A DNA stretch of 64,000 nt, taken from contig CM055098.1 of assembly GCA_029204225.1 (NCBI GenBank), positions 6,485,746 to 6,549,745 on the forward strand. The letters are read 5' to 3'. The notes under the pieces are model-generated. The model searched no databases and was not told the DNA's origin. It saw only the letters and a program-made list of their open reading frames with translations. The position numbers and the translations under genes were made by a program. Source of the stretch: Diphasiastrum complanatum (Eukaryota; Streptophyta; Lycopodiopsida; Lycopodiales; Lycopodiaceae). Below are positions 31,932-44,683 of the stretch, piece by piece (positions within the stretch are counted from its first letter, which is position 1; each line of letters begins with the position of its first letter).

Positions 31932-32060
31932 GTGTGGCAATGCCACGTATGGCACTTCCAAAGATGCACAAATTTTTTTCCTAGAATTTTGCCATGCGTG
32001 GCCGTGCCACACATGGCAAGTTTCCAGTGTGGTGTAGCACTGCCACGCCAATGCTCGCGC
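31932..32060. repeat. Cluster of short hairpins built from TGGCA/TGCCA words
   Basis: TTGCCATGCGTGGC (31989-32002) and GCCACACATGGCAA (32006-32019) form a 14-bp stem with one mismatch and a 3-nt loop. Another palindrome, GTGGCAATGCCAC, lies near 31934. The whole block repeats variants of ATGCCACGTATGGCA. It is probably a small foldback element. Confidence 0.5.
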
Positions 32061-32149
32061 TGCAATGCTCGATGGGTCAGATATGGTCCCTGTCTTATGT
32101 GTGTGGCAAAGTGCCTATATTTGTAGTTGTGTGTCTGAGTCATTTTGTA

Positions 32150-33695
32150 GATAGATAATTCATAGATTGAACTATTTTATGACTAATAGTCTATAGTCAT
32201 GTTTTTGATCTGACATGATAGAACGCTTCTGCAAATTGAATGAATCTGTGTTTGTCTATGGAATTGATTGATCGAATCCTCTTGACTTCAAAGCTTGGAT
32301 TAAGTAGAGCTACCATCGAATTATTGATGATAGCTTGAATCTGATAGACATAGTTTATGCACCAAGAAATTCTTCCATCCCATTTGAAATTCCAACATGG
32401 TATCAGAGCTTAATATGATATCCTTTGTTTGATCGGAGCATACAACATCAAAACATTTCCTATTTTGATATGAATTATGCATATGTTAAATTGTTTTGAA
32501 GTCATAAAATCTACTATTTGCATAAACCTCCCTTGAATTTCCACATGGATTCTCAGTCAAAGTCTAGTCTAATGGTAGACAAACTCAATGAATCGAATTA
32601 CCATTTGTGGAAATTCAAGATGAAGGTAGTGCTAATGGCCAAATAGCTTTGGAAAATAGTATCAGGTGTCAAACTAATTCCCAGTGTCGATTAGCAAGCC
32701 GTTTCCAAATGGAAGCTCAAGGTGTTGGATTATTCTACTATCAAAGTGATTCACCGAATAATCGATCTTCAATTCACATCCATTCACTATCCAATTCTGC
32801 AGTTTTATTCATGTTTCAACATATTTTGTAGAAATACTCAGAAATCGCTCAACAAGTGGCTTCGACATATCTGACAACTTCCGACATATTGAATGACTCC
32901 GATGAAAGTCGAAGAAGTCTAACATGCCAAAGGATGACAATTACTGTTCTGCTTGATATGAAGCTAAAGACTTGTCCTAACTACTTTGCAAGTAAATTTT
33001 TGGGAAGTCCTAATTGGATGGATGACAATGCATTACGGTTAACTACCAATTGCGATCTATACAACCTAATTAGTTGTCCTACTGGATGAGCTTAACTTGC
33101 TTAGGTAAAAATAGTTGATCGTTAAAGACTTTTATAGTCTCTAGAATTTTAGAGCTCAGTATTGCTACTAGTACTTACTGCTTACTAGCAGAAGTGCATC
33201 AGACAGAGTTTTCTGTTACTCAGAGATAGTTTTAGAGTATGCGGTTTTTATCTACCATTTCTTTGTGCTCTCATCATCTCATTTGTACATGCTACTTATT
33301 GAATCAATCTATCTTCTTATTGCGTTCAGTATCATGTCAAAATGTATGCTTCTCTATAGTCAAGTGTAGCTGATAAATCTCTTATTGTTTCATCTGATCT
33401 GTTGTATACTTCAACATTGCAATATTTTATACATCACTTCACACTCTTAAATTGTTTGGCTATGAAGTCACTTTAGTGATAATGATTTCAAAGTTAGTTG
33501 CTAAAAGGTTGAACGTGACTCTTGTCATTATAACTTTGATCAATTATTGATAGGCATAGTCATGCATTAGGAAAGAAGGTTCATTCCACTGCGTTCGATA
33601 GTTCGTTCAGAGTCTTTGACTTATCGAATCATCATTCCTTCTTCCAATGCAAGGATGGTAAGGCTTTTGTCTTAATCACTTTCAATATTCCGACA
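32150..33695 (+). mobile_element. Deleted Ty1/copia element: PBS, gag relic, 3' LTR-like end
   Basis: TGGTATCAGAGC at 32399-32410 is a primer-binding site preceded by ATTCCAACA, a plausible LTR end; the LTR lies to the left from about 32150. The Gag start reads MDSQSKSSLMVDKLNESNYH and LWKFKMKVVLMAK from 32545, then decays. From about 33110 the sequence resembles the 3' part of the copia LTR at 34155-35403 (GATAGGCATAGTCATGCATTAGG) and ends ATTCCGACA at 33695. Protease, integrase and RT are missing. Confidence 0.55.
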
Positions 33696-34154
33696 CGTAG
33701 ATTGGCCACATCAGACAAGCCCACAACTGGTATCGAACATCAATATGTTGCTTCCTATTCTCCTCATTCATGGATCGTTGTCTAAATCCTTTTGGCAACA
33801 TGCTATTTTGATAATAGCATATGTGCAGAATTGATCTATTACTAAAACTTTTTCGAACAACAAAACGATTTAGATAAAGAAGGCATGGACAAAGAATAAA
33901 CTTGTTGATCAAGAACTAATGGGGCAAGGGAGTATGGAGAACGCGAATGAAGAAGAGAGCAAGAATATTTGCGGAACAGCTCTCCCGTTGCAATGGGATG
34001 CTAGATGCAAAAACAGTCTAATGGAATGTTTATGCTAATTATAATCACACCTTAAGTGTTCTATTGCCCAACATGATTTTATAAATTAGTTCATACTCAC
34101 AAAAACAAAAATGAGTACAGTCCACCGAAAAGATTAGAAATGGTTTGTGTGTGG
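33696..34154. other. Intervening DNA between two copia elements, no gene seen
   Basis: No recognisable coding or repeat signal beyond the two neighbouring elements of the same LTR family. Confidence 0.35.
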
Positions 34155-35403
34155 TGTTGGATTTATCTCCTCTACTCTTCTAAATCCTATGTTAATCTGC
34201 CTCCATTCATGCAGCTGCATTTTTACTCATGTTGTCACACAGTCTACATATTTGAACTGATTGTCGCTACAGTTTGCATTTTTACTCAGAAATTCCCACA
34301 GGCAAAAAATGCGACACTGTCACTTTTTCACCTTCAGGCCACTCTGAGCAACCAAGTGTTTGCGACACTTCCAGAAAAGCGAGAGTCTGCATAAATACAA
34401 GCAAATTTGGACAGGCAAAAATGCGGAAAATGCAACACTGTATTTTTACACGTAATTTATGACAGGCGAAAAAGACGACACTACCCTACAAATGCTGAAG
34501 GTACCCTACAATAGCCAAAGGTGCCCTTATAGGAAGGCAAAGGTAGGCCTTGTAAATCATTTTTTAAGGCATTTTGACGGAGTGTCACATTTTTCGCATT
34601 TTTATCAGTGTCAATTTTAGCGAAGCCCGACGTCGCGGCTTCCTCATGCTCGTTCCATGCCCTGTGCAATCAGTTTTGACAACAACAACAGCCACCCACA
34701 ATCTCCCATAGACAGCACAACCACTTTTGTACCTTCTTCATTTGCACACCTATAAAATTTATGTATATATTGAATATCATTTCAGTATTCAAGAGAACAG
34801 AAGATAGAACGAAACATCATTGGTAATCAGAGACAAACATTGTAGATGCCTTTGCACATTGATTCTTTCTTCCAAATGTATTGTCAGTAATAGGTTCATC
34901 ACCTTTATAGATTGCGTGATTAGCTTTGTGAAGCACGCGGTTATGTCCGTTATTGTTTTGTGCTCACTTGCATTATTGACCTGTATATTTCATTATACTT
35001 AATCTAATTACAACTCTGTTTGTTCAGCATTCAGATTTGTGTCAATACTGCAATGCTTTTCTACGTTCTGTCTGGCTTTCTAATTGCTTAGTTTGGTTGT
35101 CTACTTTTTGTGACTAATTCACGACTAATTATTAGTCTAGCTGTTCGCGACTAATAATTTGTCTAGCTGTTCGCGATAGATTATTTGTCTGATGTTTTCC
35201 TGATGCTTAACTTTTGGCTACGTAATCAGATCGAACGTGATTTCTATCACTAATGTTCTGTTCGATAGGCATAGTCATGCTTGAGGAAAGAGGGAGATAG
35301 CTTATTCCACTGCGCACGAACATTGTTCATTCAAGTTCATTTCTTTTCGAGCTCATTTTTTTTCGAGTTATCTTTCTCAATTCTTTCACCCCTCTTTCCA
35401 ACA
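34155..35403 (+). repeat. 5' LTR of a Ty1/copia element
   Basis: It starts TGTTGGATTTATCTCC and ends TTTCCAACA directly before the primer-binding site TGGTATCAGAGG (35404-35415). Length is 1249 bp. The start matches the 3' LTR at 37895 (TGTTGGATCTATCTCC). Internal words such as AATGCGACACTGTC recur. A TATA-like stretch (CCTATAAAATTTATG) is near 34748. Confidence 0.85.
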
Positions 35404-37894
35404 TGGTATCAGAGGTAGCCTGATAAGCTTCCATAGAAACAAGACTCTACTAGCCGATAGAGTAATTGTCTTCTTGTTCTGTAATTTAGCACCAGAATTT
35501 CATACTTAAGTCACTGATAGTAATTCCTATCACCTAGACTAATCCACATGGATTTCCAAGGGAAAGCCAGTCCTACCATGGACAAGCTTGATGGAGCCAA
35601 TTACCATATGTGAAAATTTAAGATGAGAACCGTGCTAATGGCTAAGGAATTGTACGACGTTGTTACAGGTGCAGAGGGAAAACCCAAAGCTGATGACGCA
35701 ACAATTTTCAGCTGAAAGATGAAGAATGGCAAAGCATTTCGGCTGATCATCCTCAACATTTTGGATACTCAGATTGGCCATGTGTCTGAAGCTCAGACAT
35801 CCAAAGAAGTCTGGGACATCTTGCGCACATTATATGAAGTGCGAGATATAGCTTCCAAGCTACATCTCAGGAAGAAATTTTACTCCCTCGAGATGGCAAA
35901 TGGGGATTCCCTACAGAATCACATCAACCAATTCAAGAACCTACTGAAGCAAATAGTCGTTGTTAGATCTTTCATAGATGATTAAGACACAGTAATGCAA
36001 CTGCTTACAAGCTTGCCAAGCTCATACGACAGCTGGGTGATGATCATCACAACACATCCAGAGCTGACTCTCTCAAGAGTCATTGCAATGTTGTTGCAGG
36101 AAGACACGCGGAGGAACGCAGCCTCCAGTTCCTCAACTGATTCTCATGCTTTGTACACCAACAAGAGCACGACTAAGCAGAAGAAGAAAAAAGGCCCGAA
36201 GCAATCAAAGTAAGACCATAAACCAGCAAAGCACAAAGAACAATCAAATTCACAAACTAAGAAGAAGTTGTTCTGCAAATACTAGAAGAGAAACAACCAC
36301 GAGATTCAAGACTGCCAGATACTACAAGCAAAGAACAACAGCAAGGGACACTCGAATCAAGTGGCCAATGCAGCTACATAAGTTCCATAGCCCATTCAAG
36401 AAGCAGATCATGATGTCTTCATGACCAGCCATCAAGGAGCATCCAATGACAATTTTTGCTTCCTAGATTCCGGTGCCACTCAGCATATGACCAACCTCAT
36501 TGGCTATTTTGAGTCCTATACACCCTACAGTACCAACAAATATGTTCACCTTGGTGATAATATCACACAAGCTATTAAAGATGAAGGTACTATAAGATTG
36601 AGCTTTGCAAATGATCAATCTAAGCTACTTTCTAAAGTCCTATATGTATCCAATTTATCTACGAATATGCTCTTTGCAAGCAGAATCACAGATCTAGGAC
36701 ATAAAGTAGAATTCGAATGTGATCAGTGCAAAGTAATTGATAGGACAAGCAAGATCCTAGCACTCGAAAAGAGACATGGATACTTGTTCAGATTAAGTCA
36801 TTGCTTTTCTGCCTCTAGTCAAGCGCTCTATTCAAGCAAATAAAAGTCTATTTTGGCATTATAGGCTTGGTCACTTGAATCATGGTGCTGTACAACAAAT
36901 GCCTAAACATTCTATTGTTCTTGATCTAGACTATCTTAATAATAAAGATGATACGTTGTTATTCAACAACAATACCAATTTGGTTAAGGATTCTAAATAG
37001 ATGCTACTTTTTGAGTTCAACATGACTGATCTGGGTGAAGCTCACTTTTGTCTGGGCATTCAAATCCACAAAGACAGAGCGAAATGACTGATTTATATCA
37101 CTCAACAAAGGTATCTTCACAATATTCTTGACAGATATAATCTGATGAACTATAAGTTAGCTCACTCACCAATGGATCCAGGCCTGCGTTTGTCAAAGGA
37201 CCAATGTCCCCAGACCAAGCAGGAAGAGGAGCAGATGAGAGAGTATCCTTATCGATCGATACTTGGATCTCTCATGTACGCAATGGTCTGTACAAGGCCT
37301 GACATCTCTTTTGTGGTAAGCTCACTCAGCCAATATATGGCTAATCTTGACATTACCCATTGGAGGCTCTCATAAGAGTCATGAGGTATATTCAAACTAT
37401 GGAGAAATGACAATCTCCATTAGCTCAGTAAATACTCTGACACAAGCTGGAGAGGAGATGTAGACAATTGTAAGTCCACATCTGGATTTACAATCTTCTG
37501 CAACGACGGTCCTATCTCATGGAACAATTGTAAGCAAACCTCTATCGCTCTTTCTTCTACAGAAGCAGGATACATTGTTGCTTCTCAATCTATTAAAGAA
37601 GCATTTTGGTTGAGAGATTTAATGTCACACATTAGTTTGTATCAATACAGCCCTACAATCATATTTTGTGATAATCAGAGTGCTATTGCCTTATCGAGGA
37701 GTAAGCACATTGAAATCGAATATCACTATATTAGGGACAAGGTTCTCAACAAGGAGGTAAGCTTAACGTACTATAGAACGTAGGACATGGCTGTAGATAT
37801 ATTCACAAAGGCATTAAGTGCTAATGCACACAACAAGTTTTGTGCATTGCTAAGTCTGTAGATCAAGGCATTCATGGATCCAAATTAAGGGGGG
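35404..37894 (+). pseudogene. Ty1/copia internal region with integrase and most of RT deleted
   Basis: Gag starts at 35551 (MDFQGKASPTMDKLDGANYH), has a TGA and other stops, and carries UBN2 text (KEVWDILRTLYEVRDIASKL; NHINQFKNLLKQIV) and a Lys-rich tail; the knuckle is reduced to FCKY near 36272. The protease reads FCFLDSGATQHMTN at about 36450. After the pre-integrase text (YRLGHLNHGAVQQMPKHS, 36860 on) the sequence jumps near 37000 to the last part of RT (MTDLGEAHFCLGIQIHKD; LGSLMYAMVCTRPDISFVV) and RNase H (TSIALSSTEAGYIVASQSIK). The integrase core and the RT catalytic motif are absent. A polypurine tract (AATTAAGGGGGG) precedes the 3' LTR. Confidence 0.8.
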
Positions 37895-38263
37895 TGTTGG
37901 ATCTATCTCCTCTACTCTCCTAAATCCTGTGTTAATCTGCCGCCATTCATGCTGCTGCATATTTACTTATGTTGTCACAGTCTCCATATTTTAACTGATT
38001 GTTGCTACAGTCTGCAATTTTACTCGGGAATTCTCACAGGCGAAAAATGCGACACTGTCGCTTTTTCACCTTCGGGCTACCCTAAGCAACTAAGTGTTTG
38101 CGACACTTCCAAAAAAGTGACAGTATGTATAAATACAAGCAAATTTGGATAGGCAAAAAATGCGACACTGTGTTTTTACATGTAATTTATGACAGACAAA
38201 AAAGGCGACACTACCCTACAAATGCCAAAGGTATCCTACAATAGCCAAAAGTGCTCTTATAGA
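37895..38263 (+). repeat. 3' LTR of the deleted copia, interrupted by a younger copia
   Basis: It starts TGTTGGATCTATCTCC and follows the 5' LTR (34155 on) for about 370 bp until the younger element begins at 38264. It resumes after that element at 44416 (ATAGAAAGGCGAAGG...) and fades near 44455, so the rest of this LTR is missing. Confidence 0.8.
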
Positions 38264-38945
38264 TGTTAAAAATTCACAATTCTAGCTTGACTAGTTTTGG
38301 TCATATGACTTGTAAATAGTTAGATGGTCATGATGTGGCTTGTCACACGTGCCAAATAGCATAGGATTCCATTCATAAGGATGTTCTCAAGTAGACCTAA
38401 GTGTTAGAACCTTTGGAATGAGTCCAAATTATGCCTAGATACAAGGGAGAAAAAATAGGAGCTATTTTTGGTAATTTTTGCATTGTTGAGGGATCTCCAA
38501 GATTCCAACCCTAACTTGGTAGGGATGAAAGATCCACCAAAATTAGCATTAGGGATAGGTTTAGGGCTACTCATACCTGCCCAAAACCGTGATGGATCAT
38601 GTATATATAGGTGATGATATCTCACCAAAATCAATCAAGCAATTTCATGTTTTTTCTCTCATAATGGTGCAATTGCTCTCTATGTTCATAATTGTTTGAG
38701 TACTTGTGATTACTAATGATTATAGGATTGAATGTAGGTCTGGTGTACAGTACTCAGACTGTGGGAGGCCGTACTTTCACACGTGTGAAGCCTTCTTCAA
38801 GGATTTGGGCCATTTAGTGAGGTTCAAGCATAGATTTTTGATGGATTTTGATGGTTCAACTTGTGCTAATCTTATGAAATCATAATCTATTGTTTCCCTC
38901 ATCATTTCAAGTGTTTTAGGATCCTTATTTGCTGTAATTTTTACA
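38264..38945 (+). repeat. 5' LTR of the younger Ty1/copia element
   Basis: 682 bp, TGTTAAAAATTCACAATT...TAATTTTTACA, preceded by target duplication ATAGA (38259-38263) and followed directly by the primer-binding site TGGTATCAGAGCC (38946-38958). It differs from the 3' LTR (43734-44415) at only about five positions by eye. A TATA-like TGTATATATAGG lies near 38600. Confidence 0.95.
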
Positions 38946-39756
38946 TGGTATCAGAGCCTAAAGGCTGAAATGAGCTAAATCCTTGGTTTTCATTCAATTT
39001 GATCACAATTTTTGATCTAAATCTTGTGTAGATTGGATCTTAGCATCTAGTATTGATTCTAGAACTCAAAGTGAGTCAAATACATTGGAGATTGGTGTTG
39101 TGTGACTTCATTTGCAGGTGTTTAGGTGTCTAAAACCAGAGGCAAAGTTGAATTCAATTCACATTACCAAGATAGCAAGTTTTGCTTGCTCCAAGCATTG
39201 ATTTCTAAGCAAGTTTTGGAGGTGATTTCATAGAGGAGGCTTTCTAGCATTCAAGGAGAGGGAAGATCAGAGTTTTGGGGACTCTTCAAGGCTGTTCTAA
39301 GGTGTAGTAGACACCTCCTAAAGTGATTTAGGTTCAGTCCAACCATTGCTTGACTTATGCACCAAATTAGATCAATTTTTCATCAATTTTGATCATTTTT
39401 TGCTTGTGATTGGATAGTAGATTGTGTTGCATCCTCATTAAGTTCCATTTAGATCTTTTACAAGTGATTTTGGAAGTATATTAGGTTGCTGAAATTCACT
39501 CTTGATCAGATCATTTGGAAGCTTTAATGTTCTTTATAGAAAGAGGGGCAATTCTACTAGTATTGTCTACTTCAATCAAGCAAGTGCATTGTTTCTAGTA
39601 TTCTATGATTTGATTTTGTTAGAGATCATTCTTAGATCTTTATAGGAAGTCTATTACTGATCTTTTCAGGTCCCTAAGAAGTGGGATAAGGTAGACCTTC
39701 AATCAAATCAATAGAAGTAACCTTCATTTGTGTCAAGTCCTTGATTAGGAGACTAG

Positions 39757-40660
39757 ATGGCATCTATAAATGCATATCTTTTGGATACTAATGAAAGGCT
39801 CAACAAAACTAACTATTCCATATGGAGAGTTAGAATGGAATCTATCATGATCATGCAAGATCTGATGGAAATTGTAAATGGTAAGGAGGGTGAACCTATT
39901 CATCCTCAAGAAAAAGCCAAATACATCAAGAGGTGCAATGTTGCACTACATTGCATAAAAATGAATGTTGCAAATGAACTCTTAAGAGAGGTAGGAGATT
40001 GCACTTCAGCTCAAGATGCTTGGGAGACTTTGCAAAAGGTCTATGAATCCAAGAACCAAACTAGAATGTTAGCTTTGAAGAATCAAATCTATAGAAGCTA
40101 TCAAAAGAAAGGAGAGAGTGCACATACTTTTGTCCTAAGAGTAAAGGAATTGAACAAAGAGCTAGCCTTTATAGGTGACCCTATCAAGGATGAAGAGCTT
40201 GTTCAACTCATATTGAATGGACTAAGCTTTGAATTTGACAATTTGGTTCAGGGATATGCAATTATGGGTAAGCTACCCATACTTGAAGAACTCCAAGGCA
40301 CACTCATGGCCGAGGAATCAAGAAGGAGCCAAATGCAAGATTGGATGGATAGGCTTTCCATCCAAGGTGGAGATGACCAAGCTCTCTTCACCAAAGGCAA
40401 AGGCAAGTCCAAAGGCAAAGGATCAACATTCAAGAAGTCTACAAAGCTTGAGGATCAAGAAGGACCCCCAAAGGCATCTCCATCAACCACCAAAGTCAAG
40501 AAGGACAAATCAGAGGTAAGTGCTACTATTGTAGCAAGATGGGGCATTATGCCTCGGAATGCTTCAAGAGGAAGCAAGATCAAAGCCAAGCCAACATGAG
40601 CAAAGAGGAGGAGGAGGAGAGTTTACATGAGGACTCTCTCATGATGTCCATATTTTCTTC
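39757..40660 (+). pseudogene. Gag of the younger copia, with frameshift before the zinc knuckle
   Basis: The frame opens at 39757 (MASINAYLLDTNERLNKTNY) and carries UBN2-type text (DAWETLQKVYESKNQTRML; VLRVKELNKELAFIGDPI) and a Lys/Ser-rich stretch. The CCHC knuckle CYYCSKMGHYASEC is present near 40520 but in the next frame, so a one-base indel at about 40515 separates it from the body. Gag packages element RNA in virus-like particles. The frame then continues toward the protease. Confidence 0.85.
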
Positions 40661-40679
40661 AACAAGCTTCAAAGGAGAA

Positions 40680-43600
40680 GATCCTTGGTGAATTGACTCG
40701 GGTGCTAGTTCACACATGACTAGGGGAGTTTTTCTCTTCTCTCTTATCTTATGATGGACCTATAAAGTCTATCTATACAGCAAATGATGAAGCTTGTAAG
40801 ATTGAAGGAGTTGATAGCATTCTCCTTTGCTTAGGATCTTCCAAAAAGATCAACATAGAAGGTGTTTTGTACATTCCTACAATAACAAAGAATCTACTAA
40901 GTGTTGGCCAAATGGTAGACAATGGTTTCAATGTTGACTTTGCTTCAAATGAATGTTTCATCAAGAAGAAGGGTAAGATAGTGGCTAAGGGCACTAGACT
41001 TGGCAAACTTTATAAGCTGGATGCATTTGTGGATACTAATGTTGTCATGTTGGCCGAGAAGAGCAAGATATCTACCTTTACTTTATGGCACAAAAGACTT
41101 GGACATGTCAACTCGGGTTCCATGGAGGCTATGATCAAGGAGGAGTATGCTTTAGGCCTACCAAGGTCTGTTGGGAAGGAAGACAAGGTTTGTGAAGCTT
41201 GTGCCTTATCCAAGGCACATAAGAAGGTGTTTCCTAACTCCATCACAAAGTCATCTCATCCTCTTGAACTCATACACTCGGATGTGCACATTGCTAGCAC
41301 CAAATCTAATGGAGGTTCATCCATGTTTTTAACCTTCATTGATGACTACTCAAGATATTGTTGGGTGTTCTTACTTTCCTTCAAGTCTCAAGTATTTGAT
41401 ACTTTTGTAAAGTTCAAGTTGTTTGTGGAAAAGCATCATAATCATAGCATCAAGATTCTTAGAAGTGACAATGGTGGAGAATTCATCTCCAATGAGTTCA
41501 AGGCCTTTTGTGAGGAGGAAGGGATCAAGAAAGAGACTTCTTGTCCTTACACTCCTCAACAAAATGGAGTTGCTGAAAGAAGGAATAGAACATTATGTGA
41601 ATGTTCTAAGGCTTTAAGATTAGATGCTTGTTTGCCCAAATCCTTTTGGGGTGAGTCTCTTGTATGTGCAAACTACTTGATGAATAGGGTGCCTTGCAAA
41701 GCCATTAAAGGCAAAACTCCTTATGAGATGTTGTATGGAAAGAAACCCAATCTTAATCACTTGAAAGTTTTTGGGTGTATATGTTATGTGCATGTGCCAT
41801 TGGAAACAAGAACCAAGGAGGATCCATCTTCCACAAGAGGGATCATGCTTGGATATGCAAGCTCAAGCAAGGGCTACAAAGTCTATCTCCCATCCTTGAA
41901 CAAATTTGTTGTTTCAAGGGATGTCATCTTTGATGAACATCATATGCATATGCTTGAAGAAGGCTCAAGTGCTCCAACAATCAAGAAGAAGATGGCAGAG
42001 GAGCAAGATCTTGGTTTTGAGGAGGAGCTCATGGAGGAGCAAGCACCAAACCCACCTATCACACCAAGGAGATCTTCAAGGGAAAAAGTGGAGCCATCAA
42101 GGCTCACATATCAAGGCAAAGGACAGCAAGTTGAGGGTATCTCATCCACTTCTTATGCTTTATCTAGTTTTGAAGAACCGTCTAATGTTGAAGATGCATT
42201 GAACTCCAAAGAATGGTATAAAGTTATGTTGGATGAGTATGATGCCTTGATTGAGAATGAAACTTGGTTGCTTGTTGAGAGACCTCAAAGGAATGTAATA
42301 GGATGCAAGTGGGTCTTCAAGCTTAAGTTGAATGCAAATGGGAGTGTTAACAAACATAAAGCAAGATTAGTTGCAAAAGGTTATGCTCAAGAGAGAGGGA
42401 TAGACTATGAGGAAACTTTTGCACCCGTGGCCAAGATGGTCACAATAAGACTAATCATTGCACTTGCATCACATTTTGGATGGATTCTATGTCAAATGGA
42501 TGTCTCTAATGCTTTCTCGAATGATTTTTTGGAAGAGGATATCTATATGGAGCAGCCACAAGGGTTCATCAAGCATGGAATGGAGAACAAAGTATGCCAT
42601 CTCCAAAGAAGCATCTATGGCTTGAAGCAAGCCTCGAGATCTTGGAATTCAAGACTACATTGCTATCTTATTTCACTTTCTTTTGTTCAAAGTGAATATG
42701 ATCCCACTCTTTACATTAAGTTTGATGATGTTGGTATTGTACTTTTACTCATTTATGTAGATGACATCATCATTAGTGGAAATAGTGTTGATGGTATTGA
42801 AAAAATCAAGATAGATCTATCTTTAGAGTTCAAGATGGTAGATCTAGGGTGTCTTCACTTCATTTTAGGCATAGAAGTACTTAGAGGGTCTGATTTTATC
42901 TTTATAAGTCAAGTAAACTATGCTCAAAGTCTTTTGAAGAAGTTTAAGATGGAAGTATGCAAAAGTGTTGACACACCAATGGAGCAAGATGTAAAAGTGC
43001 CAAATGAAGATGGTGAAAGATCCTTCATGGACATCACTTTGTTTAGGCAACTTATAGGTTCCTTAATGTGGATCACTATAACTAGACCAGATCTTAGCTT
43101 TAGTGTATGTAGGTTGAGCCAATCCATGCAAAAGCCATTGAATATCCATTGGAAAAAGGCTAAGAGGATTCTAAGATACATCTTGGGTACATTGGATTTT
43201 GGAATTCTATATAGAGGAGATGTGATTAACCTTCATGCATTTAGTGATTCAGATTTTGCAGGGGACAAGAGGGATAGGAAATCAACAAGTGCCTATTCAA
43301 CTTTCATAGGAGAAGGTGTGGTTTCATGGCTTTCAAAAAACCAAGAAACTATATCTCTATCTTCAACCGAGGCTGAATACAAAGCTTTGACAACCACTAC
43401 AAAGGAGGTACTTTGGATCAAGAGATTATTGGTGGAACTAAAGATCATGGATTCATAGGAGGCACCAATCATCAACAATGACAATATATCAGTCCAACAC
43501 CTTGCATCTAACCCAATCTTCCATGCAAGATCTAAGCACATTGAGATATGCCATCACTTTGTGAGAGAAATGGTGCAAGCCAAGGAGATTGCTTTGGAGC

Positions 43601-43728
43601 ATGTTCCAAGCAATAAATGTGTAGATGATCTACTTACTAAACCACTTAAAAAGACACCTTTTATGAAGTTCAGATCATCACTTGGAGTGATTAGTAAAGC
43701 AATGATTGAACCAAGCTAGATAGTGAGG
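40680..43728 (+). pseudogene. Pol of the younger copia: protease, integrase, RT, RNase H
   Basis: The protease site reads IDSGASSHMT just after an in-frame TGA at about 40688. From 40867 an 863-codon frame is open: pre-integrase (LWHKRLGHVNSG), integrase with D (IHSDVH), D (LRSDNGGEF) and E (PQQNGVAERRNRTL), then RT with WVFKLKLNANG, QMDVSNAF, LLLIYVDDIIISG (catalytic YVDD) and RNase H (SDSDFAGDKRDRKST; SSTEAEYKAL). A TAG at 43456-43458 cuts off the last part (HARSKHIEICHHFVREM), which ends at about 43720. Order and size are normal for plant copia. Three or four lesions make it non-autonomous despite its nearly identical LTRs. Confidence 0.92.
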
Positions 43729-43733
43729 AGGAG

Positions 43734-44415
43734 TGTTAAAAATTCACAATTCTAGCTTGACTAGTTTTGGTCATATGACTTGTAAATAGTTAGATGGTCA
43801 TGATGTGGCTTGTCACACGTGCCAAATAGCATAGGATTCCATTCATAAGGATGTTCTCAAGTAGACCTAAGTGTTAGAACCTTTGGAATGAGTCCAAATT
43901 ATGCTTAGATACAAGGGAGAAAAAATAGGAGCTATTTTTGGTAGTTTTTGCATTGTTGAGGGATCTCCAAGATTCCAACCCTAACTTGGTAGGGATGAAA
44001 GATCCACCAAAATTAGCATTAGGGATAGGTTTAGGGCTACTCATACCTGCACAAAAACGTGATGGATCATGTATATATAGGTGATGATATCTCACCAAAA
44101 TCAATCAAGCAATTTCATGTTTTTTCTCTCATAATGGTGCAATTGCTCTCTATGTTCATAATTGTTTGAGTACTTGTGATTACTAATGATTATAGGATTG
44201 AATGTAGGTCTGGTGTACAGTACTCAGACTGTGGGAGGCCCTACTTTCACACGTGTGAAGCCTTCTTCAAGGATTTGGGCCATTTAGTGAGGTTCAAGCA
44301 TAGATTTTTGATGGATTTTGATGGTTCAACTTGTGCTAATCTTATGAAATCATAATCTATTGTTTCCCTCATCATTTCAAGTGTTTTAGGATCCTTATTT
44401 GCTGTAATTTTTACA
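43734..44415 (+). repeat. 3' LTR of the younger Ty1/copia element
   Basis: 682 bp, preceded by a polypurine tract (GTGAGGAGGAG, 43723-43733) and followed by ATAGA (44416-44420), the second copy of the target duplication. The same end motifs as the 5' LTR. Beyond it the older copia's LTR text resumes. Confidence 0.95.
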
Positions 44416-44598
44416 ATAGAAAGGCGAAGGTACCCTGTAAATCATTTTCTAAGGCATCAACTACTTCTACTTGCAGGTAAAGTTGCAATAAACCATAAAC
44501 GTAACCAAAATCAACTAGCATTAACTCTACCTCTCTCTCACACACTCACATATCCACACACACTCTCTTTCTCCCTCACCTTTAACTTAGGACTCCAC

Positions 44599-44601
<3 letters not shown>

Positions 44602-44680
<79 letters not shown>
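44602..44680. repeat. (TC)n microsatellite, about 79 bp
   Basis: An uninterrupted TC run between a CACACAC-rich stretch and GCTATACAAG. It lies just past the end of the older copia's 3' LTR fragment. Confidence 0.98.

Positions 44681-44683
<3 letters not shown>

Noticed and set aside
31799-32143. Frames on both strands over the TGGCA hairpin block
   Set aside because: Palindromic repeat words give matching open frames on both strands; no domain and no splice context.
44602-44680. Possible CRISPR-like or other regular array
   Set aside because: It is a plain TC dinucleotide microsatellite with no spacers; plants have no CRISPR arrays.
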